64,000 nt of DNA from Microbulbifer guangxiensis (GTDB lineage: Bacteria > Pseudomonadota > Gammaproteobacteria > Pseudomonadales > Cellvibrionaceae): assembly GCF_021729075.1 (NCBI RefSeq), contig NZ_JAJSAQ010000006.1:62001-126000 (forward strand), read 5' to 3'. This document shows positions 36,966 through 45,381 of this stretch, in pieces; positions within the stretch are counted from its first letter, which is position 1, and each line of letters opens with the position of its first letter. The notes beneath the pieces are model-generated. The model had not been told where the DNA came from. It did not search any database and was given only the letters and a program-made list of their open reading frames with translations. The position numbers were made by a program, and so were the translations under genes.

Positions 36966-37373
36966 ATGCAACTCTGGAAAATACTGACCGTGTTCGCCGC
37001 CCTCAGCCTGATCACTTCCCAGGGCTCTGCGGCCATTACTGGCGTGAAGGAAACGGGAAACATCCGCTATGTATCCGGCGGTGTCGGTGAAGCGGCACGC
37101 AACGAATTCGAGCGCGCAGCCGAAGCTTTCGACGTGAAACTGGAACTGGCCACGGCTTCCGGTGCATATCTCGCCAGTACAAACGTGTGGGTTTTCGGCC
37201 CGGGCGGGCAACAGCTGCTCGCCACAACCACGAGCGGGCCACTACTGCTGCTGGACCTGCCTGCGGGCAGTTATCGCATTGAAGCAGAGCACGACGGCCG
37301 CAGGCAGGGAGCCCGGGTGACAGTGGCCGAAGGTGAGAAAGTAAAGCCACTGACCCTGTCCTGGGCCCAATAG
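36966..37373 (+). CDS. Small secreted protein, carboxypeptidase-regulatory-like fold
   Basis: This 135-residue protein has a signal peptide (LTVFAALSLITSQGSA). The mature part has a beta-sandwich pattern: VKLELATASGAYLAS, NVWVFGPGGQQLL, LLLLDLPAGSYRIEAEHDG and a final ARVTVAEGEKVKPLTLSW. This fits the carboxypeptidase-regulatory-like/prealbumin fold, a non-catalytic module. The ATG has GGGAGG upstream. It follows the Hsp20 gene by 108 bp. Function unknown. Confidence 0.75.
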   Translation: MQLWKILTVFAALSLITSQGSAAITGVKETGNIRYVSGGVGEAARNEFERAAEAFDVKLELATASGAYLASTNVWVFGPGGQQLLATTTSGPLLLLDLPAGSYRIEAEHDGRRQGARVTVAEGEKVKPLTLSWAQ

Positions 37374-37427
37374 GGCAAGGGTACTAAAGTGGCCCGGATG
37401 GGCCACCAACAAAAAGGCTCCCCCGTT

Positions 37428-37450
37428 CAGCCCTCCTGAGTGGAGGGCTG
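37428..37450. terminator. Bidirectional hairpin between convergent genes
   Basis: The arms CAGCCCTCC and GGAGGGCTG (9 bp) enclose TGAGT. A second partial copy of the arm (CTCAGGAGGGCTGAG) lies at about 37471-37485, at the end of the SDR gene. No T-run. Confidence 0.5.
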
Positions 37451-37471
37451 GATACCCGAGCGGCCCTCGCC

Positions 37472-38332
37472 TCAGGAGGGCTGAGCGCCGGAGCGGGCCT
37501 CGCGCTCTGCCCGGCCCACCTCCAGCTCCACCCGGAAATTCTTCACCATCTGCCGCAGGAAAAGCCGCGGCGCGAGCTTGTAGAGGTAGGCCCCGAGCAG
37601 CGACTTGTCACGGGGGAAGAGCCGCTCCTTGCCACTTTCCAGAGCATCGACGATGCGCTCCGCCATCCACTCCGGCGTGCGCACCTGGCCGATGGTGCTC
37701 TGCTTGTGTTTGGCGCGGCCGCCATCGCCGGAGAGGGCATTGTGCTCGATGTTGGTGGCAACAAAGCTCGGATAAACCATCAGAACACGGATACCCTCTT
37801 CCCGCACTTCCTCGCGAAAGGTTTCAAAATACTGGTGCAGGGCGCTTTTCGCCGCACAGTATCCTGCACGCCCGAGAACCGGCATCCAGCCGGCCATGGA
37901 GCTGATATTGGCCACGCAACCCCCTGCGCGGCGGAGCGGTTCCAGCAACCCCTGCGCCAGCTCTACCGGGGCGTGGTAGTCCACCGCCATCACCCGGCGA
38001 ATCACACGATTGCTGGTCAGCGTAGAGAGGCTGCGGTGGGTGATGCCGGCGTTATTTACCAACAGGTCGACCCGGTCAAAGGCCTGCCTCAATTCTCCCA
38101 CCAGCGCGGCGACCGCCTCCTCGTCTGAGAGATCGGCGACAAACACCTGCGCCTCCAGGCCGCGCTGGCGCAGGCTTTCTGCCCGCTCCTCCAGAGCGTC
38201 CCGGTCGATATCGATCAGGGCAAAGCGGGCCTGCTCGCGCGCAGCCAGCGCCTCCACAGTGGCCCAGCCCAGACCGCCAGCGGCTCCGGTGACAATGAAA
38301 ACTTTTCCGGTACCCGCCGCTGCAGCGCTCAT
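37472..38332 (-). CDS. Short-chain dehydrogenase/reductase (classical SDR)
   Basis: This 286-residue NAD(P)-dependent oxidoreductase has the cofactor motif VTGAAGGLGWATVEAL (about 14-29), the structural NNAG motif in LLVNNAGITH, and the catalytic Ser in ISSMAGWMP with YCAAK. The acidic residues after strand 2 (LIDIDRD) favour NAD. The basic C-terminal tail (FRVELEVGRAERE) is unusual. It starts inside the end of the preceding SDR gene (4-bp ATGA overlap) and closes the FMO-BASS-SDR operon. Confidence 0.9.
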   Translation of the reverse strand: MSAAAAGTGKVFIVTGAAGGLGWATVEALAAREQARFALIDIDRDALEERAESLRQRGLEAQVFVADLSDEEAVAALVGELRQAFDRVDLLVNNAGITHRSLSTLTSNRVIRRVMAVDYHAPVELAQGLLEPLRRAGGCVANISSMAGWMPVLGRAGYCAAKSALHQYFETFREEVREEGIRVLMVYPSFVATNIEHNALSGDGGRAKHKQSTIGQVRTPEWMAERIVDALESGKERLFPRDKSLLGAYLYKLAPRLFLRQMVKNFRVELEVGRAEREARSGAQPS

Positions 38333-39300
38333 GCCGAGCCCTCCAGCGCCGGCGTCCCGGCCGCACTGACATCAATACCCAGCGCTTCCCGGGCAAAATA
38401 GGTGAATGCCTCGGCGGAAGTCTTCTCGGGCACGAATCCCAGTTCTTCTTTCAGTTTGCGATTCAGCAGCACCGGGCGGTACTGCAGGAACATCACCTGT
38501 CCCGGCTGGTTGTCGGTCAGGTGCAGGCCATATCCGATACCCAGCAGCGCCTTTACCAGCCAAACCGGCGGACGGCGCAAGGGCTTGCCCAGTAGCCGCG
38601 CGATCTCTTCCGGCGTCAGGGCGCCATCACCGGCCAGGTTGTAGATACCTGCCGCATCGCGGGTTACCCCGTACTCGATCGCGCGGATGACATCCTGGTC
38701 CCAGATAAAGACAAACGGGGAATTGTGGCCGCCCGGGTCGACGATGGCGCTGCTGGAAAACAGCTTGGCGATCTTGTTGCTGGTATTGGCACCGACAATG
38801 GAACAGGGCCTGAACACCAGCTGCCGGAGTTTGGGGTAACGGCTGCGGTAGGCCGCCAGCATTTCCTCCACCAAACGCTTGTGGTCGGAATAGGCAAATT
38901 CGCGATTGCCCCGCAGGCGATGGTGTTCTTCCAGCCATTCGGGATTGTCCGCATGGTACCCATAAGCCGCACCGCTGCTGGTTACGGTAATATGTTTGAC
39001 CCCAGCATGGACGCAGGCCTTGAGCACGTTTTCCGTGCCCTCCACGTCAATTCGGTACTCTTTCTCCCGATCGCGCCCCGACGACATCACCGATGCCAGG
39101 TGCACCACATGGGTGATGGACTCCGCGCGCATCAGCTCGCCGAGGGCAGGATCACAGATATCGAGAGTAAAAATCGGGAACTTTGCCCGGCGCGAGCGGA
39201 TATCCACCCCGACCACGGACATCTCCCTCGCCAGTAATTCTCCCAGCTGCAGGCCTACATACCCGGCCGCGCCGGTAATCAGCACTTTCTTTTCACTCAT
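38329..39300 (-). CDS. Extended SDR (NAD-dependent epimerase/dehydratase type)
   Basis: This 323-residue protein has the Rossmann motif LITGAAGYVGLQLGELL (about 7-23), the NAD-selecting VGVDIRSRR and the catalytic YSDHK (YxxxK). The C-terminal substrate domain (IYNLAGDGALTPEEIARLLG onward) resembles NAD-epimerase or 3-beta-hydroxysteroid-dehydrogenase-like proteins. It lies 17 bp after the BASS transporter gene and overlaps the next SDR by four bases. The substrate is not predictable; the operon suggests a hydrophobic or steroid-like compound. Confidence 0.88.
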   Translation of the reverse strand: MSEKKVLITGAAGYVGLQLGELLAREMSVVGVDIRSRRAKFPIFTLDICDPALGELMRAESITHVVHLASVMSSGRDREKEYRIDVEGTENVLKACVHAGVKHITVTSSGAAYGYHADNPEWLEEHHRLRGNREFAYSDHKRLVEEMLAAYRSRYPKLRQLVFRPCSIVGANTSNKIAKLFSSSAIVDPGGHNSPFVFIWDQDVIRAIEYGVTRDAAGIYNLAGDGALTPEEIARLLGKPLRRPPVWLVKALLGIGYGLHLTDNQPGQVMFLQYRPVLLNRKLKEELGFVPEKTSAEAFTYFAREALGIDVSAAGTPALEGSA

Positions 39301-39317
39301 AAATGTCTACTTTTTTC

Positions 39318-40277
39318 TTATCGGTTTTGCAGTTCAGGCACACCGGCGGCAGCGCTGCTATGCAGTGTCCGGTTTTTCCGTTCCCCGTAATTCCAGATTC
39401 CAGCCAGCGCGAGGCCGGCTACCAGGTGCCAGACACCCCAGAAACCGGCCACCACCAGCATTTCACCGGCGGACGGGTAAAAAGTGAAGAGGATGGCGAG
39501 TGCCAGCCCGGAATTCTGGATTCCCACCTCCATCGTCACCGCACGCCGGTCGCCCACCGGCAGGCGCATGGCGCGGCTGCTCATGTCGCCGATCCAGAAC
39601 GCCAGGGCGTTGTGGGCAATCACCAGCAACAGCACGGCGCCGGCAACCTGCAGGGCGGTCTCCCAGTGTTTGGAAAAAGAAATCACCACGAACAGCAGGA
39701 AAACCAGCAACGAAGCGGTGCGGAAATAGCGCTCACTGGCACGCACGAAGCCCGGGAAGCGTGCGCCGACCACCATGCCCACCAGCATCGGCAATGCCAG
39801 CACCAGCAGCACCAGGGTAATCATGTTCTCCGCCGGCAGGGCAATCTCCTGCAAAAGGCTGCGGGTGTGGGGATTGAGACTCCCGTAGAGGGCGAAATTG
39901 AGCGGGGTCATCACCACCGCGGCCAGGCTCGACACCGCCGTCATACTCACGGAAGTGGCGACGTTGGCGCGCCCGATCCAGGTCATCACATTGGAGAAAG
40001 TTCCGCCGGGACAACAGGATACGAGGATCATGCCCAGCGCCAGCCCAGGCCGTACATTCAACACATAGGTGGCGAGGCAGGTCAGGGCCGGCAGGAGCAG
40101 GAACTGGGCGATCAGGCCTGTCACCGGCGCTACCGGCCGGCGCAGCACCGCGGCGAAGTCCGCCGGGCGCAGGCCCAGGGAGACGCCGAACATCATGAAA
40201 GCCAGTACCGCGTTCAGCAGCAACAGTGCCGCCGGCGACATCTGGAAACTGCTGACCGCCGACAGGGTATCGTCCAC
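39318..40277 (-). CDS. Bile acid:sodium symporter (BASS) family transporter
   Basis: This 319-residue inner-membrane protein has about nine or ten membrane segments. BASS features include FMMFGVSLGLRPADFAAVLR, LVSCCPGGTFSNVMTWIGRAN (the crossover/sodium-site region) and TMEVGIQNSGLALAI (the second crossover motif). It probably imports an organic anion together with sodium. The start is GTG at 40275-40277 and overlaps the stop of the monooxygenase gene by one base (TAGTG). It is gene 2 of a four-gene operon. Confidence 0.9.
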   Translation of the reverse strand: MDDTLSAVSSFQMSPAALLLLNAVLAFMMFGVSLGLRPADFAAVLRRPVAPVTGLIAQFLLLPALTCLATYVLNVRPGLALGMILVSCCPGGTFSNVMTWIGRANVATSVSMTAVSSLAAVVMTPLNFALYGSLNPHTRSLLQEIALPAENMITLVLLVLALPMLVGMVVGARFPGFVRASERYFRTASLLVFLLFVVISFSKHWETALQVAGAVLLLVIAHNALAFWIGDMSSRAMRLPVGDRRAVTMEVGIQNSGLALAILFTFYPSAGEMLVVAGFWGVWHLVAGLALAGIWNYGERKNRTLHSSAAAGVPELQNR

Positions 40278-41617
40278 TATGCTGCTCCCGCGCTGGTTAC
40301 CAATTGCTCAGTATCCCGCGGTGACAGATCCCGCTTCAAGTCTGCGGTGTGACTGCGCAGTGCCTTCAGGTAACTATCCTTGTGCACGTAATAGGCCATG
40401 CGCTCCAGATCCAGGTAGTTCATACCCCCATCCGCACGCACCAGGGCCTTCTCGCGCTTCACCTGGCGCAGTGCCTCCGCAGAACTGGCACCATAGGACA
40501 GCTGGCGGATGTAGAGGGCTACCAGTTCTGCCTGCTCGTTGCGCCCTTCCCAGCCGAGACCGGCCGCCTCCACCATGCCCATCAGGAACAGGTTGTCGTA
40601 CTCCGGGTGGAACACGTTGAGGTACAGGCGCGGCGCGAAGCCCTGCCAGTTCAGCTCCGCCTGATCGATAAACGGATAGTGAAGCTTGTAACCGGTGGCC
40701 AGCATCACCATGTCGTAGTCGGCACTGAAGCCGTCCTTGAAGGTCACGGTGTGTCCGTCGATGGAAGCGATATCTTTGCGCGGATGGATATCGCCATGGC
40801 CGATATGGTGCAGGACCAGCGAGTTCACCACCGGGTGCGATTCGAACATCTTGTAGTCGGGCTCCGGCAGGCCGTACTGGCTCGGGCGCCCCAGCATCAG
40901 CTTGCTGATCGCCGCGCTGATCCGCTGCTGCAGCCAGCGTGGCAGCTTGATCTTGCCACCCACGGCATCAGTGGGCTTGCCGCCGATGAACTTGGGCAGG
41001 AAGTAATACCCCCGGCGCAGGCTGAGGTCGACACTCTTGGCCCGATGCGCGGCATCCACGGCGATATCGGCACCACTGTTGCCACAGCCGACCAGCAGCA
41101 CCCGCTTGCCATCGAAAATGGCCGGATCGCGGTAATCCTTTGAATGCAGCAGCTCGCCGGCAAACTCACCGGGCAACTCTGGCACATTCGGGTGATGCAG
41201 GGTGCCGTTGGCGATCAGCAGGCCACCGAAAATCCGGGTCTGCTCCTCGCCGTTGCAGCGGGTGGTGATCTTCCAGTCGTCGCCTCTGCGCTCGCAGCGG
41301 ACCACCTCGGTATTGAACTCGTAGTAGTCGTACAGGCCGAATTCCTGCGCATAATCGCGGAAATACTGCTTCAGTTCGGCGTGATGGGGAAACTGGGCCA
41401 CCGAGTCCTTCATCGGGAACTCGGCGAATTCCGTCATCTTCTTCGAGGAAATCAGGTGCGCCGACTCGTACATGGTGCTGGTGGGACTGTCGATATCCCA
41501 CAGACCACCCACATCACTGTGGATTTCAAACCCGACACAGGGAATGCCGTACTTGCTCAGGTTGCGTACTGTACAGAGGCCCATGGGGCCCGCGCCGATC
41601 ACCGCATAGGGCTTCAT
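40277..41617 (-). CDS. FMO-type flavin-dependent monooxygenase
   Basis: This 446-residue class B flavoprotein has the FAD motif VIGAGPMGLCTVRNL (GxGxxG at 8-13), the FMO fingerprint FAGELLHSKDY (152-162, FxGxxxHxxxY) and the NADPH motif LLVGCGNSGADIAVD (about 175-189). The fingerprint ends in Y rather than W, which favours FMO over Baeyer-Villiger enzymes. The ATG at 41617 has GGAGAAG upstream; the frame extends 17 codons more. It is the first gene of the operon and divergent from the AraC-family gene at 41724. Its substrate is unknown. Confidence 0.9.
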   Translation of the reverse strand: MKPYAVIGAGPMGLCTVRNLSKYGIPCVGFEIHSDVGGLWDIDSPTSTMYESAHLISSKKMTEFAEFPMKDSVAQFPHHAELKQYFRDYAQEFGLYDYYEFNTEVVRCERRGDDWKITTRCNGEEQTRIFGGLLIANGTLHHPNVPELPGEFAGELLHSKDYRDPAIFDGKRVLLVGCGNSGADIAVDAAHRAKSVDLSLRRGYYFLPKFIGGKPTDAVGGKIKLPRWLQQRISAAISKLMLGRPSQYGLPEPDYKMFESHPVVNSLVLHHIGHGDIHPRKDIASIDGHTVTFKDGFSADYDMVMLATGYKLHYPFIDQAELNWQGFAPRLYLNVFHPEYDNLFLMGMVEAAGLGWEGRNEQAELVALYIRQLSYGASSAEALRQVKREKALVRADGGMNYLDLERMAYYVHKDSYLKALRSHTADLKRDLSPRDTEQLVTSAGAA

Positions 41618-41695
41618 TGTTCTTCTCCGGTGGCACTGTTCGTCTTGCCCGGCAATATACCGTGACAACCCCCGGGCAGGTCGTCATAATCGGGC

Positions 41696-41706
41696 AACCA
41701 TTGGTT
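41696..41706. promoter_or_regulatory. Candidate operator palindrome, FMO/AraC divergent promoter
   Basis: AACCA-T-TGGTT is an 11-bp perfect inverted repeat located between the divergent FMO and AraC-family genes, 18 bp before the regulator start. It is short, so chance is a real alternative. Confidence 0.3.
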
Positions 41707-41723
41707 AATTCCGGACAGCAGCA

Positions 41724-42722
41724 GTGACACCGGCCGACAGCAGAACCGTTACTCTCAGCTATACAAGGGCAATTCTGGCGGCCCTGAATAGCCTTGAGCT
41801 CGAAATCCCCGAAGCAGCCGCTCCGATCCTGTCCGGGATAGACGAAAATGACCGTGTCCCCATGGAGATCCAGGAACAGTTCTGGAGCGCCCTCGCCGAG
41901 GCCCATCCGGATCCCCTGCTGGGCATCCGCATCGGCCAGGCGATGCACCCGACCCAGATGGGGCTGGTCGGCTACCTGCTGATGACCCAGCGCACCCTGG
42001 GGGAGGCCATCAACCAGCTGCTGACCTACCATCCGCTGGTGGGCGAAGGCGGCCAGTTTGAACTGCGCCGCGGCGCCCACCACGCCGACCTCTGCTACCA
42101 GCCCAATTACCTGCGCTGCGCGCGCCTGCGCGTCGAGACCGTACTGTCCGCCTGTTTAAACCAGACCCGCAGCATGACCGGTAACCAGTTCAGGCCCCAG
42201 AGCCTGCTGCTCGCCTACCCGGCCCCCTCCCTGGCACTGCAGCAACAATACCAGAACCTGCTGCAGGCGCCGGTACAGTTCAACGCCCCGGTGTCCGCCA
42301 TACGCCTGCGGCCACAGGACCTGGACACTCCCCTCGTCGCCGCAGACCAGCAGGTGATGGCGCGCCTCAAGCCCGAGGCCGATGCGCTGCTCAAGTCCCT
42401 GAAACACAAGAGCCTGCAACTGCGTGTCGCCCACCTGTTGCAGCAGGAACCCCAGCTGACCCGCGAACAGGTGGCCAGCCGCCTGTGCATCAGCCCCCGC
42501 CACCTGGGACGTAAACTTCAGGAAGAAGAAGCGAGCTTTCGCGCGATTCAGGATGAAGTGAGAAGCCATTACGCCTGCCAGTGGCTGCGCCAGAAGGACC
42601 GCAACAATGCGGAAATCGCTGCGGCACTCGGCTACTGCGACGAGAGCGCCTTCGGCAAGGCCTTCCGGCGCTGGACCGGGTTGTCCCCAAAGAACTACCG
42701 CAATCAGTACACGGCGGACTGA
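41724..42722 (+). CDS. AraC-family transcriptional regulator (OruR-like)
   Basis: This 332-residue regulator has an N-terminal arabinose-binding-like (AraC_binding_2) domain (about 15-205, with GLVGYLLMTQRTLGEAINQL) and a C-terminal AraC helix-turn-helix (TREQVASRLCISPRHLGRKL and NNAEIAAALGYCDESAFGKA with FRRWTGLSPKNYR). The start is GTG at 41724; the ribosome-binding site is weak. It is divergent from the FMO operon, 106 bp apart, and is the obvious candidate regulator. Its last 19 bp overlap the end of the convergent DUF3445 gene. Confidence 0.9.
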   Translation: MTPADSRTVTLSYTRAILAALNSLELEIPEAAAPILSGIDENDRVPMEIQEQFWSALAEAHPDPLLGIRIGQAMHPTQMGLVGYLLMTQRTLGEAINQLLTYHPLVGEGGQFELRRGAHHADLCYQPNYLRCARLRVETVLSACLNQTRSMTGNQFRPQSLLLAYPAPSLALQQQYQNLLQAPVQFNAPVSAIRLRPQDLDTPLVAADQQVMARLKPEADALLKSLKHKSLQLRVAHLLQQEPQLTREQVASRLCISPRHLGRKLQEEEASFRAIQDEVRSHYACQWLRQKDRNNAEIAAALGYCDESAFGKAFRRWTGLSPKNYRNQYTAD

Positions 42723-43627
42723 GCGCTGGCGAGAAATGCCTGCAGCCTCGGCAACAGCGGGGCGAGGGATTTGTAGCGTGACTCATCGGGGGACATGCCC
42801 TTGACCGCTTCCGCCAGCGCCGCAACGGCACCGGGGACGGCGTGCAGGTCAGCCAGGGGATTCAATGAAACCCGGATGGTGAACACCACCGCACCCGTCT
42901 GTGGCAGGCGACGCAGTGACTGGCGCTCGACCCGCAGATAAAGGGGTCCGTCCGCCGCAGCCACATTGCCGCGTTGCAACAACTCCGGGGAACTCACCAC
43001 CGACCAGTTGCTGCGCCAGACGGGGTAGTCCGCCAGCAGGTGATCGAAGAAGCGCCCTACCTGTGCGGAGAGCTTATTCGCAAAGCCGGGCACCGGCTTG
43101 TGGATCTGGTCCAGAGGTCGACCGATCTTGTCCTCCAGCCGCCAGTAGCTGGGTGCCGCCAGCGAGGCGGCGGTGAGTTCATAGCCGCTGTCACCCGGCT
43201 GCAAAAGACAGAGGTCATCTGCTACCCACAGGCTCGCCCCCCACAGGGGGTGCCCGGCATCGGCCATGGACCAGCGCAGCACCGCCCCACCCTGCCGCCA
43301 CTGCAGTGCATTGGCGGAGCGACGGTATTGCGGGGCATGGTCCCGGCAGAGATGTTGCAACAACAGCCCCCGCAGCTCTTCCTGCGCCTCTTGCGAGCGC
43401 GGTAACGCAGCAAAGACGCGCTCGCCAAGGGCCCGCCGGGCATTCAGCTTGTTGTGGTGGTAGTGATGCAGGTTCTGGCAGGGCTGGATCCAGCAGGCCG
43501 GATCCAGGCGCTGCAGGCCCATATGCACCAGTTCCCGGTGCTGCATGAACGGCAGCAGGAACGGTTCAGGCTGTGCATAGCGCCTGTCAGCGACAGGGTG
43601 CGGCAGAACCGCACCGGGTTTGCTCAT
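42704..43627 (-). CDS. DUF3445 protein (heme-dependent oxidative N-demethylase family)
   Basis: This 307-residue protein has DUF3445 features: an early HxxHxxxK/LxA-type stretch, QHLCRDHAPQYRR, a central LWVADDLCLLQPGDSGYELTA followed by SYWRLEDKIGRPLDQIHKPV, and LYLRVERQSLRRLPQTGAVV. One studied branch of the family demethylates amines oxidatively with haem; whether this protein does so is unknown. It starts 6 bp after the lipoprotein gene on the same strand, so the two are probably cotranscribed. It overlaps the AraC gene tail-to-tail. Confidence 0.75.
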   Translation of the reverse strand: MSKPGAVLPHPVADRRYAQPEPFLLPFMQHRELVHMGLQRLDPACWIQPCQNLHHYHHNKLNARRALGERVFAALPRSQEAQEELRGLLLQHLCRDHAPQYRRSANALQWRQGGAVLRWSMADAGHPLWGASLWVADDLCLLQPGDSGYELTAASLAAPSYWRLEDKIGRPLDQIHKPVPGFANKLSAQVGRFFDHLLADYPVWRSNWSVVSSPELLQRGNVAAADGPLYLRVERQSLRRLPQTGAVVFTIRVSLNPLADLHAVPGAVAALAEAVKGMSPDESRYKSLAPLLPRLQAFLASAQSAVY

Positions 43628-43633
43628 GGGAGA

Positions 43634-44116
43634 TCAGAGGGATGCCGTGGCCTGGGCAGATGCCGCGCGCAGGGCAGCGAGATCCTCGAGCCACACGATA
43701 TCGGCGGGCACCACTTTCTGGCCGGTGGCACCGGACAGGGTGGCGCTCAGCTGGCGCAGCTGCTCGGCCTTGGCGATGCCCTCCTCGAGCGGCATTTCGA
43801 CCCACAGCTGACCTTCCTGGTCGATGACGGTGCGGACGTCTTCGCCGTCCGCCTCAGTCAGGTGACGATCGATCGCGGAAGAACCGCCGGCCGGCAGGTA
43901 GATGGTGCCGTTGGTGAAATCGACCGCGAAAGCCACGATCCCCGGCAGGATACCGAACAGCAGGGCCGCACCATCCAGGATCACGACCACCGGATCCACG
44001 CGTCCGCCGGTCTGGCCCTTGCGCTCCGGGTACAGGAAGTAGCCACAGGCAGTCAGGTTCATCGCCATGGTCAGCAGGCAAGTGGCAGCGATGCTGCGCT
44101 TCACGGTCTTGTGCAT
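43634..44116 (-). CDS. Lipoprotein of unknown function
   Basis: This 160-residue protein has a lipoprotein signal with lipobox L-T-A-C (CLLTMAMNLTACGYFLYPER). The segment after it, RVDPVVVILDGAALLFGILPG, then AFAVDFTNGTIYLP, resembles YceK/YidQ-type small lipoproteins, with a C-terminal extension of about 80 residues (EDVRTVIDQEGQLWVEMP). The start at 44116 puts the signal peptide at the N-terminus. It is followed after 6 bp by the DUF3445 gene. Confidence 0.75.
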   Translation of the reverse strand: MHKTVKRSIAATCLLTMAMNLTACGYFLYPERKGQTGGRVDPVVVILDGAALLFGILPGIVAFAVDFTNGTIYLPAGGSSAIDRHLTEADGEDVRTVIDQEGQLWVEMPLEEGIAKAEQLRQLSATLSGATGQKVVPADIVWLEDLAALRAASAQATASL

Positions 44117-44344
44117 TTCGTTTCTCTCGTTCGTCAGAGGATAAGGACCGGGCGGCTGGGATAGCACCACGGCTTCCAGCCGCCGCCCAGAGGAAAGTGG
44201 CCAAGCTTACCGAAACGCCGTTCCTGCGGAAAGTAGCGCCACCCCGGCGGTATGTGGCACAGGTCGCAAAGCCACGAGGAAACAGTCGAGCGAAACGCGC
44301 GCCTCTGGTTAAATCAGACCATAAAACCAAACAAGGAGAGCGTC

Positions 44345-44929
44345 ATGCAGGCATTCGCACGCCTACCGTCCACACTGAAGACCCTGGCCACCCTGCTTAT
44401 TGCCACCCTGGTGGTGAGCGCCTGCGCCGCCCCCGGCCAGACCCGCCAGGACCAGCGCCAGCATATCGACCGCACCGAGCAGGCAGTCCTGAATGAACTG
44501 TTCCAGCTCAAGCCCGACCTGCAGGGTGACCTGGCCCGCGCTCCGGGCTATGCAGTATTCAGCAACGTCAATGTCAACCTGCTGCTGGCCAGCGCATCCA
44601 CAGGCTACGGCGTTGCGGTGGACAACCAGACCCGCCAGCGCACCTATATGAAGATGGGTGAGCTGGGCGTGGGGCTCGGCTTCGGGGTGAAAGACTTTCG
44701 GGCCCTGTTCCTGTTCGACTCCCCCGAGGTTATGGACCGCTTCGTGAACCGCGGCTGGTCTTTCGGCGGCCATGCCGATGCCGCTGTCAAAGCCCAGGAC
44801 AAGGGCGCCGCGGTCGGCGGGGAAGTGGTTGCGGACGGCATGCGCGTATACCAGCTGACCGAGAGCGGTATTGCCCTGCAGGCCACTTTGAAAGGCACCA
44901 AGTTCTGGAAGGATAGCGAGCTGAACTGA
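44345..44929 (+). CDS. YSC84/SYLF-type lipoprotein
   Basis: This 194-residue protein has a lipoprotein signal ending in V-S-A-C (LIATLVVSACAAPG). The mature part has SYLF/YSC84-domain features: APGYAVFSNVNVNLLLASAS, GYGVAVDNQTRQRTYMKMGE and LGVGLGFGVKDFRALFLFD. In eukaryotes the domain binds lipids; bacterial versions are uncharacterised envelope lipoproteins. The ATG at 44345 has AAGGAGAG upstream. It is divergent from the lipoprotein/DUF3445 pair. Confidence 0.85.
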   Translation: MQAFARLPSTLKTLATLLIATLVVSACAAPGQTRQDQRQHIDRTEQAVLNELFQLKPDLQGDLARAPGYAVFSNVNVNLLLASASTGYGVAVDNQTRQRTYMKMGELGVGLGFGVKDFRALFLFDSPEVMDRFVNRGWSFGGHADAAVKAQDKGAAVGGEVVADGMRVYQLTESGIALQATLKGTKFWKDSELN

Positions 44930-45381
44930 GGCCCACCTGCAGTTGCGCGGCACGGTTCCCGCCATCGACGCAATGCCGGTGCCACCGGGACCAGCGCCGC
45001 GCAATCGAGCAAAACTTGACCAATCTGGCGCCAATTCCGGAACCCCGGGCGCGCACATCCCGGACACTGCCTAAACTTTAAACAGCGCCAGCTGCGGAAT
45101 GTTAGGGAGCAGTAACCGATTTCTGAAAGTGCTGGATCTCGCACTTGTGATCTGGCCCGGGCAGTCAGCAGTCGCCAAGGTTTTGACACCGGAAATTCCA
45201 GGGAGCAGTAGTCGCAGCAGGTGCCGCCAGGGAATGGCAGAAGCACGGTATCGTTCGCGGTGCCGTGCTTTTTATTTGTGCCCGCCCGCTCCGCTCCCGT
45301 CCCGCCTCCCCCGACCCGCCACCTGCAAAGATCCTCGCTTGCCTGTATGCTTGCCCGATTCATCGAACGGGAGTCCACTCA
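44930..45381. other. Intergenic region between the SYLF lipoprotein and the M14 peptidase
   Basis: This 452-bp gap contains no convincing reading frame. A GGGAGCAGTA sequence occurs twice (about 45112 and 45201). It ends with a Rho-independent terminator-like hairpin at 45241-45277. The terminator is too far from the upstream gene to be its obvious end, so a small RNA is possible but unproven. Confidence 0.5.
45241..45277 (+). terminator. Rho-independent terminator-like hairpin
   Basis: Arms AAGCACGG (45241-45248) and CCGTGCTT (45263-45270) are followed by TTTATTT. It lies 311 bp after the SYLF gene and 105 bp before the M14 gene. Confidence 0.65.
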
